Of a DNA stretch of 64,000 bases, positions 33,167 to 40,659 are shown one piece after another. Origin of the DNA: CAZUDO01 sp964618895 (lineage in GTDB: Bacteria > Desulfobacterota > Binatia > DP-6); assembly GCA_964618895.1 (NCBI GenBank), contig CAZUDO010000012.1, positions 1 through 64,000 of the forward strand, in the 5' to 3' direction. The notes under the pieces are model-generated. The model searched no databases. It had not been told where the DNA came from and saw only the letters and a list, made by a program, of their open reading frames with translations. The first letter of the stretch is position 1. Every line of letters starts with the position of its first letter. The position numbers and the translations under genes are program-made.

Positions 33167-34395
33167 GCGCCACCCCCTCCGCCATCTTCGCCGGCACGAC
33201 CATTCTGGAATTCGGCGGCGGCGCGGCCGGTCCGGTGGCGACGCGCTACTTCGCCGACCACGGCGCCACCGTGATCCGCGTCGAGTCCAAGCAGCGGCCC
33301 GACTTCCTGCGCGTCCTCCGCCTGACGCCCAACACCCCCGGTGGGCTCGACGGCGCGCACCATTTCGCGGTGCTGAACGCCAACAAGCTGTCGGTGGCGC
33401 TCAACCTGTCCACGCCGGAGGCGGTGGCGGTCGCCCGCCGCCTGGCGCTGTGGGCCGACGCCGTGGCCGAGAACTTCGCCCCCGGCGCGATGGCCAAATG
33501 GGGCCTCGACTACGCGTCGTTGATGCAGCAACGCCACGACCTGGTGATGATCAGCACCTGCCTGAACGGCCAGACCGGCCCCGAGCGCCACTACCCCGGC
33601 TTCGGTGGACAGGGCTCGGCCCTGGCGGGCTTCAATCACCTGACCGGGTGGCCCGATCGCGAGCCGGTGGGCCCGTTCGGCACCATCACCGATTCGCTCT
33701 CGCCCCGCTTCGCGGCGCTCCTGCTCGCCTCCGCTCTCCTCCACCGCCGGCGGACGGGACAGGGGCAGCACATCGACCTCTCCCAGGTCGAGGGCGGCAT
33801 CACGTGCCTGAGCGAGTCGATCCTCACCTACACGGCGACGGGCGCAGTCATCGACCGGCTCGGCAACCGCTCCCGGCACGCCGCGCCGCACGGGGTCTTC
33901 CGCTGCGCCGACGAGGCCGGGCGCGAACGCTGGGTGGCGCTCGCCGTGCACGACGACGAGGACTGGCGGCGGCTTGTCCGCGTCCTCGGCGAGCCCGCGT
34001 GGGCCACCGACAGTGCCCTCGCCTCCGCCGCCGGCCGGCTGGCGCGGGTGGACGCGATCGAGCGTCAGCTCGATGCGTGGACCCGCCCGCAGACCGCGCC
34101 GGCGGTGAGCGAGCGTCTGGTCGCCGCCGGGCTCGACGCCGCCCCGGTCGCCGACTTCGGCGACCTGCACGACGATCCGCAGCTCGCGCACCGCGGCCAT
34201 TTCCCCGAGGTCGAGCATGCCGTCCTCGGCCGCCATCCGGTCGAGACGCACGCCATCCGCTTCTCCGCCACCGCACCCCGCTTCGAGAAGCCCGCGCCCC
34301 GTCTGGGCGAGCACACCGAGCACGTGCTGCGCGACCTCCTCGGCATGCCGGCCGACGAGTTCGCCCAGCTACGCGACGCCGGCGCGCTCGAATAG
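33163..34395 (+). CDS. CaiB/BaiF CoA transferase, subunit with the catalytic Asp
   Basis: A 410-residue class III CoA transferase: TTILEFGGGAAGPVATRYF, then a VIRVESKQRPDFLR block and the TGQGQHIDLSQVEGG motif. The active-site Asp is present in GPFGTITDSLSPRFAAL. It is translationally coupled to the preceding Asp-less subunit, matching the two-subunit organisation known for some members such as succinyl-CoA:benzylsuccinate CoA transferase. It would transfer CoA between an acyl-CoA donor and a catabolic carboxylic acid. No further pathway genes follow directly; the next genes are a toxin-antitoxin pair. Confidence 0.87.
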   Translation: MSATPSAIFAGTTILEFGGGAAGPVATRYFADHGATVIRVESKQRPDFLRVLRLTPNTPGGLDGAHHFAVLNANKLSVALNLSTPEAVAVARRLALWADAVAENFAPGAMAKWGLDYASLMQQRHDLVMISTCLNGQTGPERHYPGFGGQGSALAGFNHLTGWPDREPVGPFGTITDSLSPRFAALLLASALLHRRRTGQGQHIDLSQVEGGITCLSESILTYTATGAVIDRLGNRSRHAAPHGVFRCADEAGRERWVALAVHDDEDWRRLVRVLGEPAWATDSALASAAGRLARVDAIERQLDAWTRPQTAPAVSERLVAAGLDAAPVADFGDLHDDPQLAHRGHFPEVEHAVLGRHPVETHAIRFSATAPRFEKPAPRLGEHTEHVLRDLLGMPADEFAQLRDAGALE

Positions 34396-34449
34396 GGACC
34401 ACAAGCGGCACAGCGTCGTGCTCGTTTGTAGAGCGGCGACGTACGAGCG

Positions 34450-34478
34450 TTGCCATTAGGCACACGTCGTGCTACGCC
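34450..34478 (+). promoter_or_regulatory. Candidate promoter of the BrnT-like toxin-antitoxin pair
   Basis: TTGCCA (34450-34455), a 17-base spacer and TACGCC (34473-34478) are followed by the GTG start only six bases later. This near-leaderless layout copies that of the Phd-ParE pair. The imperfect palindrome GCACACGTCGTGC (34460-34472) lies in the spacer and may be an operator. Confidence 0.33.
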
Positions 34479-34484
34479 GCGCGG

Positions 34485-34775
34485 GTGAAGTACTTCTCGT
34501 GGGATTCGGCGAAAAACGAGAAGCTACGGCGCGAGCGCGGTATCTCTTTCGAGGAGATCGTCTATCACATCCAGTGCGGAGACCTGCTGGATGTTCTCGA
34601 GCATCCGGACCAGAGGCGCTATGCGGGGCAGCGGGTCTTCGTCGTGAAAGTCGGGGACTACGTGTATCTCGTGCCGTTCATGGAGGACGATCGTGAGACG
34701 GTCCTGAAGACGATCATTCCGAGTCGGAAGGCGACACGAGACTATCTGGGACGCAAGGGGTCACAGAATGGCTAG
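34485..34775 (+). CDS. BrnT-like ribonuclease toxin
   Basis: A 96-residue protein starting at GTG. The opening FSWDSAKNEKLRRERGISFE is the BrnT-family W-D-x-x-K-N-x-x-x-x-x-x-x-G-I-S-F-E signature, and the end TIIPSRKATRDYL matches the family's C-terminal R-K-A-T-R. The middle differs from classic BrnT (RVFVVKVGDYVYLVPFMEDD), so it belongs to a divergent branch. Such toxins cut RNA with a RelE-like fold. It overlaps the antitoxin gene by eight bases in toxin-first order, as in brnTA. Confidence 0.75.
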   Translation: MKYFSWDSAKNEKLRRERGISFEEIVYHIQCGDLLDVLEHPDQRRYAGQRVFVVKVGDYVYLVPFMEDDRETVLKTIIPSRKATRDYLGRKGSQNG

Positions 34776-35043
34776 GCTGACCAAGGACGAGCGGGAGCTG
34801 GTGGTGTCCGTCGAACGTGGCGAGTGGAAATCCACCCGCGCGCTGAAGAAGGAGCGGAAGCGCTACGAGTCTTATGCCCGTGCGACGTTCAAGAAGGACA
34901 GGCGTGTCAACATTCGCATCTCCACCAAAGACCTCGAAGCCCTCCAGAAGCGGGCGCTGGAGGAAGGCATCCCCTACCAGACCCTCATCGCGAGCTTGCT
35001 CCACAAGTTCGTGGCCGGCCGACTGGTCGAGCGCGCCGCCTGA
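34768..35043 (+). CDS. CopG/BrnA-like antitoxin
   Basis: A 91-residue charged protein. The N-terminal half (LTKDERELVVSVERGEWKST, RALKKERKRYESYARATF) would bind the toxin. The C-terminal VNIRISTKDLEALQKRALEE, then GIPYQTLIASLLHKF, is a ribbon-helix-helix-like DNA-binding segment that would repress the pair. Eight-base overlap with the toxin gene. The module looks intact. Confidence 0.82.
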   Translation: MARLTKDERELVVSVERGEWKSTRALKKERKRYESYARATFKKDRRVNIRISTKDLEALQKRALEEGIPYQTLIASLLHKFVAGRLVERAA

Positions 35044-35088
35044 GAACCCACATCATCCGGCGCGCCCGACCTCGCACTACGCCGGCAC

Positions 35089-35107
35089 GCCGTAGCGGTG
35101 CTACGGC
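35089..35107. terminator. Hairpin between convergent genes, possible bidirectional terminator
   Basis: GCCGTAG-CGGTG-CTACGGC is a perfect 7-bp stem with a 5-base loop, in the 88-base gap between the antitoxin (plus) and the aminotransferase (minus). No T-run follows on either side, so it is only a candidate. Confidence 0.4.
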
Positions 35108-35131
35108 TCGGCGAGGCCCCTGAGGGCGGCC

Positions 35132-36361
35132 CTACATCTCCGCCAGCAGCGCCTCCATGCGCTGGAAGACGGTGCCGATCGTTTCCTCGTCGGGGAGGAG
35201 CGTGATGCGGAAGTGGTCGGTGTAGTCGACGTTGAACGACGAGCCCGGCACCACCAGGACGTGCTTCTCCTCGAGCAGCGCCATGGCGAAGGCGTTGTCG
35301 TCGAAGTCCGGGAGCGCGTCCCGGTCGGCGCGGAGGAAGGCGTACAGCGCCCCGTTCGGTGGCGTCAGCCGGAAGTAGCGCGAGCGCGCGACGGCGTCGA
35401 TCACCGCCTGGCGCTGGCGCCCCAGGCGTCCCGTCGGTGCCGTCAGGTCGAAGATGCTCTGCACCCCGCCGAGCGCCGTCTGGACGGCCCACTGGCCGGG
35501 CACGCTCGAGCACAGGCGGAGCGACGCCAGCATCTCGAGGCAGCTCAGGTAGTCGGCGGCGTGGTCGCGCCGGCCGCTGAAGAACACCCACCCGGTCCGG
35601 AACCCGCACGCCCGGTACACCTTGGAGAGGCCGCCGAAGGTGGCGCACAGGGTGTGCTCGCAGAGCGTCGCCACCGGCACGTGCTTGGCGTCCCCGTACA
35701 GGACGCGATCGTAGATCTCGTCCGAGAAGATGGCGATCTTGCGCGCCTCGGCCACACGGACCAGCCCGGCGACGACCTCGCGCGGGTAGACGGCGCCGGT
35801 CGGGTTGTTCGGGTTGACGATGATGAGGGCCTTGCAGCGGGGACCGACCAACCGCGCCACTTCGTCGGGATCGGGGATGAACCCGGCCTCCGGGCGGCAC
35901 GGGTAGTAGACCGGCTGGCCGCCGGCGATGACCACCGCGGCCGTCCAGAGGGGGTAGTCGGGGGCCGGCAGAAGCACCTCGTCGCCGGGCTGGAGCAGCG
36001 CCTCCATCGTCATGAGGATCAGCTCGGAGACGCCGTTGCCCATGAAGACGTCGTCGGCCGTCACGCCGGTGATGCCGCGCGTCTGCGTGTCCATGACCAC
36101 GGCCTCACGGGCGGGAAAGATGCCCTTCTGATGGCAGTAGCCCTCGGCCTGGCCCAGGTTCTCGAGCAACGCCAGCCGCAGCGTCTCCGGCGGACGAAAG
36201 CCGAACGCCGCCGGATTGCCGATGTTCAGCTTGATGACCTCGTAGCCCTTGCGCTCGAGCTCCTGGGCCCGGCGCGAGAGCGGTCCGCGGATCTCGTAGC
36301 GCACGTGCGCGAGATGCTGCGCCGGGACGAGCCGCGGGAGGGTCGAATCAGGCGGGGTCAT
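35132..36361 (-). CDS. PLP-dependent class I/II aminotransferase, AlaA-like
   Basis: A 409-residue fold-type I aminotransferase. Signature parts are IKLNIGNPAAFGFRPPETL, MGNGVSELILMTMEALLQPG, ALIIVNPNNPTGAVYP, the FSDEIYDRVLYG cofactor-pyridine segment, and FGGLSKVYRACGFRTGW containing the Schiff-base Lys. The GLSKxYRxxGFRxGW form is the one found in alanine aminotransferases of the AlaA/AlaT type, which make alanine from pyruvate with glutamate. The start at 36361 agrees with family length. Same strand as the upstream selenoprotein gene, 54 bases apart. Confidence 0.87.
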   Translation of the reverse strand: MTPPDSTLPRLVPAQHLAHVRYEIRGPLSRRAQELERKGYEVIKLNIGNPAAFGFRPPETLRLALLENLGQAEGYCHQKGIFPAREAVVMDTQTRGITGVTADDVFMGNGVSELILMTMEALLQPGDEVLLPAPDYPLWTAAVVIAGGQPVYYPCRPEAGFIPDPDEVARLVGPRCKALIIVNPNNPTGAVYPREVVAGLVRVAEARKIAIFSDEIYDRVLYGDAKHVPVATLCEHTLCATFGGLSKVYRACGFRTGWVFFSGRRDHAADYLSCLEMLASLRLCSSVPGQWAVQTALGGVQSIFDLTAPTGRLGRQRQAVIDAVARSRYFRLTPPNGALYAFLRADRDALPDFDDNAFAMALLEEKHVLVVPGSSFNVDYTDHFRITLLPDEETIGTVFQRMEALLAEM

Positions 36362-36415
36362 GGTGGCCCCTCGCGTTATGCGCGGCGACGCGCGATTCGG
36401 CAAGCGCCGCGCCAG

Positions 36416-36985
36416 TCACAATGCCCGCGGGAGCTGCCCCACGGGGAGGTTCGCGAACCCGTCGTCCTCGATGCGGAGCGCGCGGTTCGCCCGCGCGCGG
36501 AAGTTCTCGAACGCCGCCTGCACGGTCAGCTCGACGATCTCACGCTCGTTGAAATGCCGTCGCAGCTCGGCGAACTGCGCGTCGGAGATGTCGTTGGGAG
36601 AGATGGTGATCATCTCCGCGTACGCGAGCGCCGCCCGCTCGCGCTCGCTGTACGCCGGGTGGTCGGCGTAGCGATCGATCGCCTGCAGCTTGTCCTCGGC
36701 CACGCCACGTTTCCTGCTCACGGCAGTGTTGATGTCCGTTCAGAAGACGCACCCGATGATACGGGCGACCCGCAGGTGGACGAGCTTCCGCAGCGCCGGC
36801 TCGATCGCCCAGCGGCCGGTCTCGAAGGCTGCGTTCATCAGCGTGAGGGCCGGGACCGCGCGCGGCGCGTGGGCGTAGATGCCTTCCGGCCGCAGCTCGC
36901 GGCCCATCATGCGCCGCATGAGCCAGCGGCAGACGCGCGTGGCGAGGTTCTGCGCAGCGGACGGAGCGGGCGCGAGGCGAGCCAT
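36416..36985 (-). CDS. CMD/AhpD-like protein with probable selenocysteine (CxxU)
   Basis: Read through the TGA at 36742-36740, this gives one 189-residue carboxymuconolactone-decarboxylase/AhpD-like protein. Its first half is RPEGIYAHAPRAVPALTLMN, WAIEPALRKLVHLRVARIIG; its second half, SRKRGVAEDKLQAIDRYADH, SERERAALAYAEMI, NEREIVELTVQAAFENFRAR, continues the same family without loss. The stop falls exactly at the second Cys of the active-site CxxC: residues Cys79-Val-Phe-Sec82. Selenocysteine at that position is known for AhpD-like proteins. A hairpin fitting bacterial SECIS rules follows the codon. GGGAGG lies five bases before the ATG. Such proteins are thiol peroxidases or redox enzymes. 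A nonsense mutation is the alternative, but both halves appear undecayed. Confidence 0.8.
36714..36742 (-). promoter_or_regulatory. UGA codon and SECIS-like hairpin of the CMD selenoprotein
   Basis: Minus-strand TGA at 36742-36740 is followed 13 bases later by CTGC-CGTGA-GCAG (36726-36714), a 4-bp stem with a 5-base loop. The loop has G in its second position and lies 17 bases from the UGA. Both fit the published bacterial SECIS pattern (G in the first two loop bases, loop 16-37 bases from UGA). ACG directly after the UGA could pair with CGT further downstream as a lower stem. Short stem, so moderate confidence. Confidence 0.55.
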
Positions 36986-37042
36986 GTTACCTCCCTGGGG
37001 TCATGGCGTTCGCTAGTGCGCCACGCGACCGATGTCAATCCG

Positions 37043-38572
37043 CTAGCGGCGCGCGCCCACCGTGCCCGCCGGCCTGCCGACGATGCGGTAGCGGAGCGCC
37101 GCACTGTCGCTGCCGGCGTTGAACGTACTCACCGTCCACGTCTCGGTGACGCGCGCCGGCGTCGCCAGCGTGTTGGCGAGGAAGGCCGTCTTGGTGACGA
37201 GATCGACCGAGCGTCCGACCGGGATCACGATCTGCGGCACCTCGAGCACCTGCACGCACGACTCGTCGTCCTGGCACCCGGTGCACCGGGGGGCCTCGCA
37301 GTCCACGTCGCTGCCGCATGGCTGGGTGAGCGTGTCCGAACAGTGCGAGCTGAGCAGGCAGAACTCGTTCGCACCGCACCCCGGGCAGCGCGGCGGCCGG
37401 CAGTGGGTGTCGCTGGTGCATGGCTGGGTGGTGGTCTCGGAACAATGCTGCAGGTCGAAGACGGTCGTGCTGGTCGCCGTGGCGCCGCCGACCTTCACCT
37501 CGGCCGCGCACGTGAGCACACCATTGCCGGCCAGCAGGATGGACCCGCCGCCGGCGCGGGGACTCGCGTTGACCAACCGGACCCGGAGGTCGGCCACGCC
37601 CCGGCGCGCGTCGCCGGGAACGTAGCTCGCCCGCCGCGGCGAGACGCTCACGTCGAGCTTCGGGATGATGTTGGCGCTCAGCACCCGCACCGCGACGTTG
37701 TCGCAGAGCGCACTGCCGTCGTCGAACTTCGCCGTCGCCACCGCGATGGCGCGGCCGGCCTGCCGGTACAGCAAGCTGTTGGCGCACGCCTCGTAGTCCT
37801 CGCCCGAGAACGTGCACGGCTGTGGTGGCGTGGGGGCGGTCGTGTCGCCGGCCCCGTTCTGGAACTCGATCGTGTCGAGCGTCGGGAGCGTACCGCCACC
37901 GGCGTTGGTGCGCGTGCTGAAGAACGGCTGGATGTCGGACGGGATGCCGAAGGGCTTGCCGACGCCGTCCTGGCCGTCGATGTAGAGCGTGATGCTGGCG
38001 CTGCGCCCGAACCCGACCACCGCCGTCGCCGAGCCGAGCTTGCGCTTGCCCGCGAACGCCTGCACCCGCACCCGCACCTGACGCCCGGGGTAGTTGCGGT
38101 CGGTCTTGTCAGGCAGGACCGAGCACGTCGGCGCCAGCCACAGGACCGTCGGCTGGCTGTAGAAGGGGAGCTTGTCGGCGGACAGCAGACACGAGTTGCC
38201 GAACTCGGCGCACATCCCGCGGATAGCGGCGGTCTGGTCGGCGGGGCCCAGGTCGAGATCGGCGGCCAGCGAGCCCAGGCCGGGCTTCGGCACCGACCAG
38301 CGGTAGCGCACCTGCTCCGGGGCCACGCCGTCCACCACTGCACGCAGACGGACGACGTGCTGGGGCAGCTGGTCGTCGGGCAGCATGGACAACATCGAGC
38401 AGTCCGGATCGGACTCCTGGGAGTAGAGCAGCTCGGCGCGCGACTTGTCCACCGACATGGCGCCGCTGGCCACGGTCCCCCGGCCCATGAGTGCGAGCAG
38501 CACGGCGACCACTCCCGCCGCGCGGGCACGGGTCAGAATCCTGACCCCGCCAGACAGTTCTGCCGACCCCAT
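37043..38572 (-). CDS. Secreted Cys-rich protein of unknown function
   Basis: A 509-residue exported protein. The start at 38572 follows GGGAGGAGG; an in-frame ATG 66 bases upstream has no such site. A signal segment (AGVVAVLLALMGRGTVASGA) precedes beta-rich regions. Near residues 385-450 are two copies of a Cys repeat of the form HCS-x3-TQPC-x-SD-x2-C-x2-PRC-x-GC (HCSETTTQPCTSDTHCRPPR and HCSDTLTQPCGSDVDCEAPR). Cys-rich repeats of this kind are common in large secreted proteins of such genomes. The C-terminal VTETWTVSTFNAGSDSAALR could be a beta-sandwich. I recognise no enzyme motif. Confidence 0.6.
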   Translation of the reverse strand: MGSAELSGGVRILTRARAAGVVAVLLALMGRGTVASGAMSVDKSRAELLYSQESDPDCSMLSMLPDDQLPQHVVRLRAVVDGVAPEQVRYRWSVPKPGLGSLAADLDLGPADQTAAIRGMCAEFGNSCLLSADKLPFYSQPTVLWLAPTCSVLPDKTDRNYPGRQVRVRVQAFAGKRKLGSATAVVGFGRSASITLYIDGQDGVGKPFGIPSDIQPFFSTRTNAGGGTLPTLDTIEFQNGAGDTTAPTPPQPCTFSGEDYEACANSLLYRQAGRAIAVATAKFDDGSALCDNVAVRVLSANIIPKLDVSVSPRRASYVPGDARRGVADLRVRLVNASPRAGGGSILLAGNGVLTCAAEVKVGGATATSTTVFDLQHCSETTTQPCTSDTHCRPPRCPGCGANEFCLLSSHCSDTLTQPCGSDVDCEAPRCTGCQDDESCVQVLEVPQIVIPVGRSVDLVTKTAFLANTLATPARVTETWTVSTFNAGSDSAALRYRIVGRPAGTVGARR

Positions 38573-38716
38573 CCCGACCTCCTCCCTACATCCAGCCGTC
38601 AATCCGACGTTGTTCAGCCGCCTATACGCAAGGTCCATGCCGCGGCGCGCGGCCGCACCCGCGCAGGGTACGCCCGTCGAGCGTCACCGTCACGCTGGTC
38701 CCGAACTGCGCGCCGC

Positions 38717-40384
38717 TCAGCGCCCGCGCGTCCCGGCACGCACCGACTTCGCGGGGGGCGGTTCCGGCGCTGCCGCGGCGCGTTCCTTGGCGCGCAGGTA
38801 GTCCTCGTAGTTGCCGAGATGGCGGACCGCCTTCCCGCCGCCCACTTCGATCACCAACGTCGGCAGCTGGTCGAGCAGGTAGCGGTCGTGGGCAACGATC
38901 ACGATCGTTCCCGCATAGGCGAGGAGCGCTTCCAGCAGCACCTCTTTGGCGGTCAGGTCGAGGTGGTTGGTGGGCTCGTCGAGGAGCAGACAGTTGAGCG
39001 GCTCGAGCAGCAGCTTGGCGAGCGCCAGGCGGCTGCGCTCGCCACCCGAGAGCACACCGACGCGCTTGTCGACGGCGTCTCCCGAGAAAAGGAACGCGCC
39101 CAGCAGCCCGCGCACGTGCGCTGCCGCGCCGATCGAGGCCGCCGCCATGACCTCGTCCAGGACGGTGCGTTCTGGATTCAGCATCTCCGCCTGGTCCTGG
39201 GCGAAGTAGCCGAGCTGGACGTTCTGTCCTACGCGCCGCTCGCCGCCGTCGAGCGGCAGCACACCGGCCAGCATTTTCAGGAGCGTCGTCTTGCCGGCGC
39301 CGTTGGGCCCTACCAGGGCCACGCGCTGGCCGCGCTCGATGAGCACGTCGGCGCCGTCGTACACCGCCACCTCGCCGTAGCACTTGCGGCCGTCGTTCAG
39401 CTCGACGACGGCTCGGCCACTGCGCTTGGCTTCGGGGAGACGGATCTTGAGCACCCGCTCGTGCCCCTCCGGCGGCGGCAGGCGATCGATCTTCTCCAGC
39501 TGCTTGATCCGGCTCTGCACCAGGGCGGCCTTCGACGCCTGGTAGCGGAAGCGGCTGATGAACGACTCGATGCGCTCGATGTCGGCCTTCTGGTTCTCGT
39601 AGGCGGCGCGCGCCAGCTCGAGGCGGGTTTCGCGTTCGTTCAGATAGCGAGTGTAGGTCATCGGGTAGTCGGTGACCCGCCCGTGCAGCACCTCGGCGAT
39701 GTGGTTGACGGTCACGTCCAGGAAGTAGCGGTCGTGCGCCACCATGACGACCGTCCCGGGATACGCGGCGAGGAACCCCTCCAACCAGTTGCGCGCCTCC
39801 AGATCGAGGTAGTTGGTGGGCTCGTCGAGGAGCAGCACGTCCGGCCGGCGGAGCAGGAGCTGGGCCAGGGCGACCCGCATCTGCCAGCCCCCCGACAGCT
39901 CGGCGCAGTCGCGGTCGAGGCCCGACGGCTGGAACCCGAGACCGCACAGCACCGCCTTCGCCTCCGCCTCCATGTCGTAGCGGCCGCAGTGGTCCCACTC
40001 GTCGCACACCGCCATGTAGCGCTCGAGGATGGCGGCGTAGCCGTCGCTCTCGGGCGGCACGGTCGCGAGCTCGTGCTCGAGCGTCTCGCGCCGCGCGGCG
40101 AGCGCGTGCAGGTCGGCGAACGCTGCCAGGGCATGCGCGCGTACGCTGACCCCGGTCGCGCCCAGGACGTGCTGCGGCAGGTAGCCGACCCGTGCGCCGC
40201 GCGGCAGCGCGATCGTGCCCGCGTCCGGCTCCACCTCGCCCGCGATGATGCGCAGCAGGGTCGACTTGCCGGCGCCGTTCGGCCCCGTGAGGCCGACGCG
40301 CGCGCCGTCGGGCACGGCCCAGGTCACGTCCGAGAGGACGGCCTGGCTGCCGTAGCGCTTGAAGACGCCGGCGACGCTGAGCAT
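38717..40384 (-). CDS. ABC-F family ATP-binding protein
   Basis: A 555-residue soluble protein with two ABC ATPase domains and no membrane part, typical of ABC-F translation factors. Domain 1 has Walker A GPNGAGKS, signature LSGGWQMRVALAQL and Walker B VLLLDEPTNYLD. A charged interdomain linker (RYLNERETRLELARAAYENQ onward, about 235-300) follows. Domain 2 has GPNGAGKT, LSGGERSRLALAKL and LLLDEPTNHLD. Members act on ribosomes, either rescuing stalled complexes or giving antibiotic protection; the linker length suggests the Uup/YheS-type housekeeping group, though this is uncertain. The gene appears to be singly transcribed. Confidence 0.9.
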   Translation of the reverse strand: MLSVAGVFKRYGSQAVLSDVTWAVPDGARVGLTGPNGAGKSTLLRIIAGEVEPDAGTIALPRGARVGYLPQHVLGATGVSVRAHALAAFADLHALAARRETLEHELATVPPESDGYAAILERYMAVCDEWDHCGRYDMEAEAKAVLCGLGFQPSGLDRDCAELSGGWQMRVALAQLLLRRPDVLLLDEPTNYLDLEARNWLEGFLAAYPGTVVMVAHDRYFLDVTVNHIAEVLHGRVTDYPMTYTRYLNERETRLELARAAYENQKADIERIESFISRFRYQASKAALVQSRIKQLEKIDRLPPPEGHERVLKIRLPEAKRSGRAVVELNDGRKCYGEVAVYDGADVLIERGQRVALVGPNGAGKTTLLKMLAGVLPLDGGERRVGQNVQLGYFAQDQAEMLNPERTVLDEVMAAASIGAAAHVRGLLGAFLFSGDAVDKRVGVLSGGERSRLALAKLLLEPLNCLLLDEPTNHLDLTAKEVLLEALLAYAGTIVIVAHDRYLLDQLPTLVIEVGGGKAVRHLGNYEDYLRAKERAAAAPEPPPAKSVRAGTRGR

Positions 40385-40437
40385 AGCCAGTCAGAATGCC
40401 CGGGCAGAGAGTCGCGGGCAAGGCACGGCAACGGACG

Positions 40438-40620
40438 TCACAACCAGGCGTAGGCGTCGCGCACGACAGCTCGGCCATCGCGTTCGACGAGCTCGCCGTG
40501 GGCAAGCACGATGCGATCGATGTCCCATCGCAGGATGCGGCCGACCTGCGTGCGGCCGAGCGCCCGATCGCGCACGGCGATCCGCTCCGGCCAGCCCGTT
40601 CCGGGGGCGCGATTGCCCAT
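40438..40620 (-). pseudogene. C-terminal remnant of a DUF4336 (metallo-beta-lactamase-like) protein
   Basis: Sixty codons ending at 40438 read RDRALGRTQVGRILRWDIDR and IVLAHGELVERDGRAVVRDAYAWL. This matches the last part of DUF4336 proteins, in which the LAHG His belongs to the metal site. The preceding about 180 residues, with the HxHxD-like portion, are absent, and the flanking bases show no upstream continuation. It lies between the ABC-F and flagellin genes as a leftover. Confidence 0.5.
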
Positions 40621-40659
40621 CTACGGCGGCACGCGCACTACCGATGCGCCCGACCCACG

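Noticed and set aside
36416..36721. Separate small gene starting at the GTG at 36721
   Set aside because: It has no ribosome site, and it would lack the N-terminal half of the CMD fold that lies in frame just upstream. Read-through of the UGA explains both halves.
35213..40453. A very long open plus-strand frame spanning the aminotransferase, CMD, Cys-rich and ABC-F genes
   Set aside because: It is antisense to well-recognised minus-strand genes, is Arg/Ala/Gly/His-rich without any family motif, and arises from high-GC codon bias removing stop codons.
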